A DNA stretch of 59,114 nt. Source: Planctomycetota bacterium. GTDB taxonomy: Bacteria; Planctomycetota; Planctomycetia; Pirellulales; Pirellulaceae. Positions 1 to 7,293 of this stretch are shown here, piece after piece. The stretch's first letter is position 1, and the number at the start of each line of letters is the position of its first letter. The stretch covers positions 1 to 59,114 of the forward strand of contig CAUJKE010000014.1 in the NCBI GenBank assembly GCA_963205385.1, given 5' to 3'. The position numbers and the translations under genes are program-made. The notes beneath the pieces are model-generated. The model saw nothing but the letters and a program-made list of their open reading frames with translations, had not been told where the DNA came from and searched no databases.

Positions 1-3
1 GAG

Positions 4-195
4 ATGCCGAAGTGCAACGTGCTCGCAAATCCGCCGCCAGAACGAAATTCGCGCTATGAGCGCCTGACCCGCGCGGAGCGCCGCGCGCGGTGGAAACGGA
101 AGCGCGCGATTGACCAAGAACGAACGAAATCGCGGACGAAATCGCGAGCCCAGGAGATCAAAGAGAAGCGGGATAAGTTGATGGTGCAGGTTTAG
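4..195 (+). CDS. Small basic protein, hypothetical, possibly 5'-truncated
   Basis: This frame encodes 63 residues, very rich in Arg and Lys (about a third of all residues) and predicted mostly helical, with a repeated TKSR unit around residues 41-48. I recognise no family. The codon before the ATG is in frame and not a stop, so the real gene may begin upstream of the window. It could be a small nucleic-acid-binding protein or the tail of a longer one, but such Arg-rich reading also arises by chance in GC-rich DNA. Confidence is therefore low. Confidence 0.3.
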   Translation: MPKCNVLANPPPERNSRYERLTRAERRARWKRKRAIDQERTKSRTKSRAQEIKEKRDKLMVQV

Positions 196-350
196 CGCGT
201 GGGTTGTCGAACACTGCGATATTGCCGGCGGGGGGACGGGGGGACGGAACAAGTTCCGGGCTACTTGGTGGGCTGCCGCAGTTGCTGTAATCGTCTATTA
301 TCAACGCGAGCCCCAACTACACTTCCGCGCTGGCAAACCAGTAGCACGCC

Positions 351-890
351 ATGGGTGAGATTCTTCCGCATCGTCCCGTGCTCCGCATCGTCGCGGCGTT
401 TAGTCGGTATGACGAAGCGCTGGCGTGGGGGCGTGCGCGGTGTGAACAGGCCTTCGGCCCGATCGCGCTGGAGAGCGAGCGGTTCGAGCATCACGAGACG
501 CAGTACTATACGGCGTCGATGGGCGAAGGGCTGCGGAAGACATTTTGGGCGTTTGAGTCGCTCGTCGATCCGGCGGAACTCGTCGCGGCCAAAATCGCGA
601 CGAATGCCTGGGAAGCGGAATTTGCTGCGGAGGCGAACAAGCCGGAGGCTCGGCCGCTGAACCTTGACCCCGGTTACATCACGGAAGCGAAGCTGGTGCT
701 GGCTTCGACCAAGGATCGCGATCATCGGTTGTATCTGGAGCGGGGGATTTTTGCCGAGAATACGCTCTTTTTTCGGGGCGGAACGTGGCAGTTGCGGCCT
801 TGGACCTATCCCGACTACCAGCGGGCCGATTATCATCTCTTCTTCACGCGCTGCCGCGACTATCTTCGCCAGCGCTACCGCGCTCTCTGA
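351..890 (+). CDS. DUF4416 family protein
   Basis: The 179-residue soluble protein resembles the DUF4416 family, which is found in planctomycetes, deltaproteobacteria and related groups and has no established biochemical role. Recognisable family-like features are an N-terminal segment on a position-by-position pairing of aromatic and acidic residues (YYTASMGEGLRKTFWAFE near residues 47-64), a central NLDPGYI segment, and a C-terminal WTYPDY segment followed by a Phe/Tyr/Arg-rich end. There is no signal peptide or membrane helix. It lies 36 bp upstream of a WecA-type transferase gene on the same strand, so the two may be cotranscribed. I infer no function from that. The family call is from memory of the motif pattern. 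Confidence 0.7.
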   Translation: MGEILPHRPVLRIVAAFSRYDEALAWGRARCEQAFGPIALESERFEHHETQYYTASMGEGLRKTFWAFESLVDPAELVAAKIATNAWEAEFAAEANKPEARPLNLDPGYITEAKLVLASTKDRDHRLYLERGIFAENTLFFRGGTWQLRPWTYPDYQRADYHLFFTRCRDYLRQRYRAL

Positions 891-926
891 CGCCCGTCCC
901 TTGGGGGCGAGACAAGCTCTTCGGAT

Positions 927-2063
927 ATGCCAGCCGCGACGCTCCTCCCCTTTCTCGTTGCGACCCTCGTCCCCAGCGCTGCGATTGCGCTCGCGGCGTG
1001 CTACGGGTTGCGCCGCTGGGCACCGCAGTGGGGACTCGTCGATCAACCGAGTGCCCGCAAGGTGCATGTCCAGGCGACGCCGCTAGGGGGAGGGCTGGCG
1101 ATTTGGCTGGGTGTGATTTCGCCGTTTGCAATTGGAACGCTCGTACTCGCGCTCGTCCAGTTCGGCGTGCTTGACGCCTCCCACTTCCCCCCGTTCGCCA
1201 GCGAACACTTTGAAGGCTTGTGGCAACAACTGCCGCGACTGTGGGTGCTGCTCAGCGCGGGGACGGTGCTGATGATCCTGGGCTTGATCGACGACCGCTA
1301 CGGGCTTGATTGGAAGATTCGGCTCGGCGTGCAAGCGGCCGTGGCTCTTTTCTGCGTCACGACGCAAGGCTGGCAACTCACCGTGTTCATTGCGCTTCCC
1401 GCTGTCACGGTGGCGCTCTCCGTGTTGTGGATTGTCGCGCTGGTGAACTCGTTCAACATGCTCGACAATATGGACGGCCTCAGCGGCGGCGTGGCGGCGA
1501 TTGCCTCGAGCATGCTCGCGGCCGTGCTGCTGCTCGCGCCGGACCCGGCCACTCGTCGCCCGCAACTGTTTGTCGCGGGGCTGTTGCTCGTGCTGGTGGG
1601 GGCGATTGTCGGCTTTCTGTTTCACAACCGCCCGCCGGCTAAGATTTTCATGGGGGACGCGGGGAGTTATTTTGTCGGCTTTGTAATCGCGGTGGCGACG
1701 CTCCTGGCCACGTATACTAGCTATCACAGCGACACGCGGCACGCGGTGCTCGCCCCGGTCTGCGTGCTGGCCGTGCCGCTGTACGATATGCTTACGGTGA
1801 TCTGGATTCGGCTCCGCGCGGGACGAAGTCCGTTTCAGGCCGATAAGTGTCACTTTTCGCATCGACTCGTCGAACTCGGTTTCAGCAAACCTCAGGCGGT
1901 GCTCACCATTTACCTCACCACGGCCACGTGTGGCTTGGGGGCGCTGTTGTTGCACCGGGTCGATAGGGTGGGAGCGGTGATTATCGTGCTGATGATCGTC
2001 TGCATCCTGGCGCTCATCGCGCTATTGGAAAGCACGGCCCGCCGCACGCTGCAAGAGAAATAA
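927..2063 (+). CDS. WecA/TagO-type polyprenyl-phosphate sugar-1-phosphate transferase
   Basis: This polytopic inner-membrane enzyme of 378 residues belongs to the MraY/WecA superfamily, which transfers a HexNAc-1-phosphate from a UDP-sugar to undecaprenyl phosphate and so starts polysaccharide or O-antigen synthesis. Family signatures are in order: HVQATPLGGG near residue 47, the Mg-binding Asp pair at 122-123, NMLDNMDG at 177-184, GDAGS at 243-247, and a cytosolic loop with SHRL at 311-314. The loop reads HFSH where WecA proteins usually have HxHH, a small deviation. About ten hydrophobic helices are visible. The next gene, an O-antigen ligase-like protein, starts 4 bp after the stop, which supports a surface-polysaccharide role over peptidoglycan (MraY). 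Confidence 0.88.
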   Translation: MPAATLLPFLVATLVPSAAIALAACYGLRRWAPQWGLVDQPSARKVHVQATPLGGGLAIWLGVISPFAIGTLVLALVQFGVLDASHFPPFASEHFEGLWQQLPRLWVLLSAGTVLMILGLIDDRYGLDWKIRLGVQAAVALFCVTTQGWQLTVFIALPAVTVALSVLWIVALVNSFNMLDNMDGLSGGVAAIASSMLAAVLLLAPDPATRRPQLFVAGLLLVLVGAIVGFLFHNRPPAKIFMGDAGSYFVGFVIAVATLLATYTSYHSDTRHAVLAPVCVLAVPLYDMLTVIWIRLRAGRSPFQADKCHFSHRLVELGFSKPQAVLTIYLTTATCGLGALLLHRVDRVGAVIIVLMIVCILALIALLESTARRTLQEK

Positions 2064-2067
2064 TCGT

Positions 2068-4386
2068 ATGACTCGTCGCGCCCCCCGCGCTAAATCAACG
2101 CCTGCGCCGCCGGAGGCGAAGGCGCGCGCCGCACCGCTCGAACAGTTGCCGGCGACGTTCTGCGCCGCGCTCGCGAGCCTGGCGATTTTGGCGACGCTCG
2201 TTCCGTTCGATACGGCGGCGGCGCAGTGGAACAATGTCGCAGCCATCATGGTTTGGATCTTGCTCCTCGGCGGCTGGCTGCTGGCCGGGGCAGCGCGGGG
2301 AAAACTGACGTTGCGGCTCGATCTTCCCACGCTCGCAGCGCTGGTGCTGCTCGCGCTGCCGGCGCTCAGCGGAATCGTGCTCATCGTCTCCGGTTCAGGC
2401 GATGCGCGCCTGGCGATGAACCTGGCCTGGCAATGGCTCGCATTTGGCATGTTGGTGTTCGCGGCGCGCCAGTGGATGCAAACGCCGGGCGATGCGCGTG
2501 CGCTCGCGGCGGTGTTCATCTCCGTGGCGGCGGGGCTCTCCGTCTATGCGGTGGCGGAGTATCTGATTTTCAAGCCTGAGTTGCGGGCCGAGTACGTCGC
2601 CTATCCGCAGCGCGTACTTAACGATGCTGGCGTCCGTGCAGGTACGACGAACCACAAGCATTTCGAGGATCGCCTGGCCAGCACCGAACCGACCGCGACT
2701 TTCTCGCTCACCAATTCGCTCGCCGGTGTGCTCGCGCCGGCCCTCGTGCTTGTCGCAGGTTTACTCGTCGCGGCGGTGGCCCGAGGCGGCTTTCGCGACC
2801 GCGCGCTGCGCTACCTCGTGCCGCTCGTGCTGATCGCCGTCGTGCTCGTGCTGACCAAGAGCCGCACCGCGATGCTGGCGACGCTTGGTGGGATCGTGCT
2901 GGTTTGCATTTACGGAACGCGCCTGGGCAAGCGCGTCGATGGGCGGATTCCGCTGGTGCTTGGCCTAGTCGCGGTGCTCGCGATCATCGGCGGGGCCGTG
3001 AGCGGGGCGCTCGATGTGGAAGTTCTTAGCGAAGCCCCCAAGTCGGTCCTCTATCGGTTTCAATACTGGCAAGCCACGAGCGCGATGATCGCCGACTATC
3101 CGCTGCTGGGCGTTGGTCCTGGGAATTTCCAGGATACCTATCAACACTATCAACTCCCCGAGGCGAGCGAGAACGTCGCCGATCCGCACAATTTCATTCT
3201 TGAAATCTGGGCGACCGCGGGAACGCTCGCGGCGGTGGCGCTCGCGCTGTTCGTCGCCGCGTTGGTGTGGCATGTGCGCCGCGGCCTGCGCGCGTCAGGC
3301 GAAGCGCGCGATGCCGCAACTTCCTCAACGCTCACCGCGCCGCCGCTGGCCTATCTGGCGGCCGGCGTGGCGGGGCTCCTCTTCGGCTATGGTTGCGGGT
3401 TTCTCTCCGGTCTGATGCCAGATCTGCGGCTGCTCATTACCGGCGTGCCGGCTGCGGCGCTCGTGTTTTGGTTCTTGGCGCCGTGGATCAAAGCAGGCGA
3501 ACTTTCGCCGTCCATTGTGATCGCCACGCTCGCCACGGCAGTCGTGAACTTGCTCGCCGCGGGAGGGATCAGCTTTCCCGGCGTCGCGACCTGGCTGTGG
3601 CTACTCGTGGCGATGCTCGTACTACTGACGGCCAACGCGGCGAACACGCGCACGGTGGAACTCTCACGCCGCGGCGCTTACGGTCTGCTGGCGTTGGTCG
3701 CGCTCTTAGGCGTGCTGTATCATCAAACCGTGTATAGTCCGGTCTTGCGGAGTAATGCCGAGCTGAGCGAAGGGCTCGTGGCGTTCACCAATGGCCAGTT
3801 CGAAGCGGCCAGCGAGCGGTACGCGCTCGCGGCCCGGCTCGATCCGCTATCGCCGCAACCGTGGATCAGTCAAGCGGCGGTGCGGCAAGTGCAACTGCTG
3901 CGGTCCGAAGGTTCGCCTTCGCTGCGGGAACTTTTTGACGCGGCCTGCGTCCAAGCAATCCGTCGCGACCCCCGTTCCGCACAAATGCGGCAAACGCTGG
4001 GCAACTGGCGGCTGGAAATGTATCGGGCGTTCGGCAAGGCGAGTGATTTGGATGCCGCGGTGGAAGATTATCGCGCCGCCGTGGAGCGGTTTCCCAACAA
4101 CGCCCTGCTCCATGCGCAACTCGCATGGGCCTTGCACGTGGCGGGGCGCGATGCGGAGGCCGCGGAGCAGGCGGAGCGGGCCCTCGCGCTTGACGCCGCC
4201 CACGAACATCAAGAACTAAAGCTCGCTGCGCAAAACCTGTTCGATGTGACACCGGCCGCAGGGCTAGCGCAAGTTCCGAGCCCCAAATCGTTAATCGCCG
4301 AACCGATCATGCGCGACTTGCGTAGAAGTAGGGATTCAGACGCTGGAACAGAAATCGCGCCGCCCAAGATTGAGGAGAAGTCATGA
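2068..4386 (+). CDS. O-antigen ligase/polymerase-like membrane protein with C-terminal TPR repeats
   Basis: The 772-residue protein has around a dozen transmembrane helices across residues 30-540, followed by a soluble TPR-like region (about 570-735). The Wzy_C/O-antigen ligase signature is visible at about residues 330-375: YWQATSAMI, PLLGVGPGNF and DPHNFILEIWA. Such proteins join or polymerise lipid-linked glycans at the periplasmic face. Fusion of a Wzy-like ligase to TPRs is common in planctomycetes and cyanobacteria. The gene follows the WecA-like gene by 4 bp and overlaps the next gene's ATG by 4 bp, so the three are probably translated from one mRNA. Ligase and polymerase cannot be told apart from sequence. 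Confidence 0.85.
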   Translation: MTRRAPRAKSTPAPPEAKARAAPLEQLPATFCAALASLAILATLVPFDTAAAQWNNVAAIMVWILLLGGWLLAGAARGKLTLRLDLPTLAALVLLALPALSGIVLIVSGSGDARLAMNLAWQWLAFGMLVFAARQWMQTPGDARALAAVFISVAAGLSVYAVAEYLIFKPELRAEYVAYPQRVLNDAGVRAGTTNHKHFEDRLASTEPTATFSLTNSLAGVLAPALVLVAGLLVAAVARGGFRDRALRYLVPLVLIAVVLVLTKSRTAMLATLGGIVLVCIYGTRLGKRVDGRIPLVLGLVAVLAIIGGAVSGALDVEVLSEAPKSVLYRFQYWQATSAMIADYPLLGVGPGNFQDTYQHYQLPEASENVADPHNFILEIWATAGTLAAVALALFVAALVWHVRRGLRASGEARDAATSSTLTAPPLAYLAAGVAGLLFGYGCGFLSGLMPDLRLLITGVPAAALVFWFLAPWIKAGELSPSIVIATLATAVVNLLAAGGISFPGVATWLWLLVAMLVLLTANAANTRTVELSRRGAYGLLALVALLGVLYHQTVYSPVLRSNAELSEGLVAFTNGQFEAASERYALAARLDPLSPQPWISQAAVRQVQLLRSEGSPSLRELFDAACVQAIRRDPRSAQMRQTLGNWRLEMYRAFGKASDLDAAVEDYRAAVERFPNNALLHAQLAWALHVAGRDAEAAEQAERALALDAAHEHQELKLAAQNLFDVTPAAGLAQVPSPKSLIAEPIMRDLRRSRDSDAGTEIAPPKIEEKS

Positions 4387-5567
4387 AAACGCTGTTGGTG
4401 ATCATCTTCGCGGGGCTACTGGGTTTAGCGATCGGCGTGGGGCAATCGCTATCTGAGTTTTGGGGAGTGCGGGAGAATTTCGCCACGCGCGAGGCCTCGG
4501 AGGCGCACTTCGCGACCGATCCCACCCAGTCCGGCACGCCGAAGGCCGTGGTCGTTGGTTCGGCGGATTTCGATTTTGGCGTCGGCGAGCGCAACACGCC
4601 GCAACAGCACGAGTTCGAAATTCGCAACGATGGCAACGCGCCGCTGAAGATCGATGTCGCGCACACGACTTGCAAATGCACCGTCGCCGATTTGGCCAAA
4701 CAAGAGTTGGCCCCCGGCGAATCCACCAAAGTCCGCCTCGAATGGGAAGCCAAAGGCTATCTCGACGAATTCACCCAGTCGGCTGAGTTGCATACTTCCG
4801 ATCCGGCTCAACCCATTCTGCGGCTGACGATTCATGGCCGCATCATTCAAACGGTTCGCCCTGAGCCTGAAGAGATTCAACTCCCGTCGCTCTCCGTCAA
4901 TGAAGATGCAACCGCGACCGTGAAACTCTACGGCTTTACGGACCAACCGCTCAAAATCCTGGAGCACACGTTCGATAACCCGGATCAGCGTGACCATTAC
5001 CGCCTCGACATTGCTCCGCTCGCACCTGAGGATTTGACGAAAGTCGCCGACGCGAAGCAAGGCTATCTTCTGACGCTGCATGTGAAGTCCGGCCTCCCCG
5101 TTGGCCCGCTCACCCAAACCCTTCGGCTGAAGACCAACATCCCTACCGCATCGACGATCGAGATTCCGATCCATCTGACGATCTCGAGCGACATCTCCTT
5201 CATTCTCGCCACCGGCGGCCGCGGCTTTAATCCCGAAAAGAACCTCCTCGCGCTCGGCAAGTTGCAGTCAGCCAAGGGGGCGAAGGTCAAAATGTACATC
5301 TTTGTGAAAGGGCCCTTCCGCGACGAAACCAAAATCGAAGTCGAGTCCGTGGAACCGGAAAACGTGCTGCAAGTGAAGCTCGGCGAGCGCGATACGCTCG
5401 GCGACGGGGCGCTTGTCCGCTATCTACTGGAAATTGACATCCCGCCGGGGCAATCCCCGATCAATCGTCAAGGGGGCGAACAGGGCAAGCTAGGGAAGAT
5501 TGTGTTCCGCACAACGCATCCGGAGGCCAAAGAAGTGCGGCTGTTTGTGCAATTTGCCATTGAATAG
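4383..5567 (+). CDS. DUF1573 (HYDIN/ASPM-like Ig-fold) membrane-anchored protein
   Basis: The 394-residue protein begins with a signal-anchor (residues 3-22, hydrophobic) and continues as a beta-rich extracytoplasmic protein. Residues 55-150 match DUF1573: DFDFGVGERN, then EFEIRNDGNAPLKI, a TTCKC motif with Cys97 and Cys99, and ELAPGEST. DUF1573 is an Ig-like fold that recurs in planctomycete and Bacteroidetes envelope proteins, with function unknown. The rest, to 394, looks like two or three further beta-sandwich modules (for example around 160-250 and 255-390). It overlaps the upstream ligase gene by 4 bp, and 60 bp separate it from the multihaem lipoprotein gene. A structural or chaperone role at the envelope is only a guess. 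Confidence 0.8.
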   Translation: MKTLLVIIFAGLLGLAIGVGQSLSEFWGVRENFATREASEAHFATDPTQSGTPKAVVVGSADFDFGVGERNTPQQHEFEIRNDGNAPLKIDVAHTTCKCTVADLAKQELAPGESTKVRLEWEAKGYLDEFTQSAELHTSDPAQPILRLTIHGRIIQTVRPEPEEIQLPSLSVNEDATATVKLYGFTDQPLKILEHTFDNPDQRDHYRLDIAPLAPEDLTKVADAKQGYLLTLHVKSGLPVGPLTQTLRLKTNIPTASTIEIPIHLTISSDISFILATGGRGFNPEKNLLALGKLQSAKGAKVKMYIFVKGPFRDETKIEVESVEPENVLQVKLGERDTLGDGALVRYLLEIDIPPGQSPINRQGGEQGKLGKIVFRTTHPEAKEVRLFVQFAIE

Positions 5568-5627
5568 GGTGCGGGAAATGTCGTAAGAACGGACGCGACA
5601 AACCTCCCTCTCAGGATACATGCCAGC

Positions 5628-7292
5628 ATGAACAATGCCTGTCCGCTGTCATTGCGTTCCATCGCCGGAGTTCTCGGCGTCTGCGCCCTGCTCGTACTGG
5701 CTGGGTGTGACCAGACGGTTCCCCCAGAGAGTTTGCACGAAACCATGCGCGAGACAGCGCGCGAGCCGGCAGCGGAACAACTCGCCCAAGCGCCGCGGAT
5801 CACCTTTACGCAGCGCGACGTCATCGGCAGCGGTCTGGCTCAAGACGCCGCGAAAAACTCCGCTCAAAAAACGACGCCCGCCGCGCAGGCCGCCAAGCCT
5901 GAGCATGAACCGCTGTTCGTCGATTGGCCCCCGCCGCAAGTGGCGCTCGTGCTAACCGGCCAGCAGATGGGCTACATCGAACCGTGTGGTTGCACGGGGC
6001 TCGCGAATCAAAAAGGAGGCCTGGCGCGGCGACATACGTTTATAAAGCAACTCGCGGCCAAAGGCTGGCCGCTGGTGAGTCTCGATGTCGGCAACCAGGT
6101 GCGGCGGTTTGGTCGGCAAGCTGAAATCAAGTTTCAGATGGCCGTCGCAGGATTGAAGCAGATCGGCTACTCCGGCATCACCTTTGGCCCCGACGATTTG
6201 CGGCTGTCGATTGGTGAACTCGTCGCGGCCACGGTCGCGGAAGACCCTCAAGACTCGCCCTTTTTATGTGCGAACGTCGCGATCATCGATGAATCGCTCC
6301 TTTCAAAGTTTCGCGTTTTCAAGTCAGGCGGCAAAACCATTGGCGTCACCGCGGTGCTGGGAGACGAAGAGCGCAAAGCCATTCGCAGTGACGAAATCAT
6401 TCACACCCCGGTGGAAGACGCGCTCAAAGCCCTCTGGCCCGCCATGAAGGCTGCGAAGTGCGATGTCTACGTGCTGCTCGCCCACGCTTCGCTGGAAGAG
6501 ACAACGATTATCGCCCAGAAGTTTCCCGTGTTCGACATTGTCGTGACCGCCGGCGGTGGCGGAGAGCCGACGTTTCAACCTGAGAAGATCCCGCATACGA
6601 AAAGCCTCATGGTGCAGGTCGGAACGAAAGGGATGTATGCCGGGGTGATTGGAGTTTACGACGATCCGGCGAAACGTTTCCGTTATCAGCGCGTGCCGCT
6701 CGACGATCGCTTCACCGATTCCCAAGACATGCTCGACTTGATGGCCTCGTATCAAGACCAACTCCGCGAAGCAGGCTTGGAAGGGCTCGGTCTCAAGCCG
6801 CTGGCGCATCCGAGCGGCCATACGTTTGTTGGTTCCAAAGCGTGCGCCGATTGCCACAGCACTGCATACGCCATTTGGGAAAAGACGCCGCACGCGCACG
6901 CGACCGACTCGTTAGTGCATCCCGGCGAGAGGTCCGACATTCCGCGCCATCACGACCCCGAATGCTTGAGTTGCCATGTGACTGGTTGGAATGCACAAAA
7001 GTATTTCCCCTACCTCAGCGGCTATGAAGATCTCGAACGCTCGCTCTCCATGCACGGCAGCGGTTGTGAGAATTGCCACGGTCCCGGTTCCGCCCATGTC
7101 GCGGTTGAAAGCGGCGACCTGGACGCGACGCCTGCGCAGCGTCAAAAGCTGATGGAAGGGATGCGTCTGCCGCTGGCCGAAGCCGAACGCCGCTGCATGG
7201 AATGCCACGATCACGACAACAGCCCCGACTTCCACGTCCGCGGCGCGTTTGAAAAGTATTGGGAAAAAGTGAAGCACGAAGGGAAGGACTAG
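5628..7292 (+). CDS. Multihaem c-type cytochrome lipoprotein with N-terminal 5'-nucleotidase-like domain
   Basis: This 554-residue exported protein has a lipoprotein signal (LVLAGC, lipid-modified Cys27 predicted). After a low-complexity Ala/Gln linker comes a metallophosphatase/UshA-like region (about 100-390) opening with the motif EPCGCTG and KGGLARR, then a cytochrome domain with four CxxCH haem-binding motifs at residues 406 (CADCH), 446 (CLSCH), 480 (CENCH) and 523 (CMECH). The spacing and the extra His residues (HDPE, MHGSG, CHGPGSAH) resemble cytochrome c554-type proteins. This combination of domains is seen in planctomycetes and deltaproteobacteria, probably in extracytoplasmic electron transfer. 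It ends 1 bp from the convergent glnD stop codon. The phosphatase-like part lacks clear metal-ligand motifs, so I do not claim activity. Confidence 0.82.
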   Translation: MNNACPLSLRSIAGVLGVCALLVLAGCDQTVPPESLHETMRETAREPAAEQLAQAPRITFTQRDVIGSGLAQDAAKNSAQKTTPAAQAAKPEHEPLFVDWPPPQVALVLTGQQMGYIEPCGCTGLANQKGGLARRHTFIKQLAAKGWPLVSLDVGNQVRRFGRQAEIKFQMAVAGLKQIGYSGITFGPDDLRLSIGELVAATVAEDPQDSPFLCANVAIIDESLLSKFRVFKSGGKTIGVTAVLGDEERKAIRSDEIIHTPVEDALKALWPAMKAAKCDVYVLLAHASLEETTIIAQKFPVFDIVVTAGGGGEPTFQPEKIPHTKSLMVQVGTKGMYAGVIGVYDDPAKRFRYQRVPLDDRFTDSQDMLDLMASYQDQLREAGLEGLGLKPLAHPSGHTFVGSKACADCHSTAYAIWEKTPHAHATDSLVHPGERSDIPRHHDPECLSCHVTGWNAQKYFPYLSGYEDLERSLSMHGSGCENCHGPGSAHVAVESGDLDATPAQRQKLMEGMRLPLAEAERRCMECHDHDNSPDFHVRGAFEKYWEKVKHEGKD

Positions 7293-7293
7293 C

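Noticed and set aside
230..245. Two GGGGGGAC units in tandem, possible G-quadruplex
   Set aside because: There are only two long G-runs plus short ones, and the gap is small; in this GC-rich DNA it is not a strong signal.
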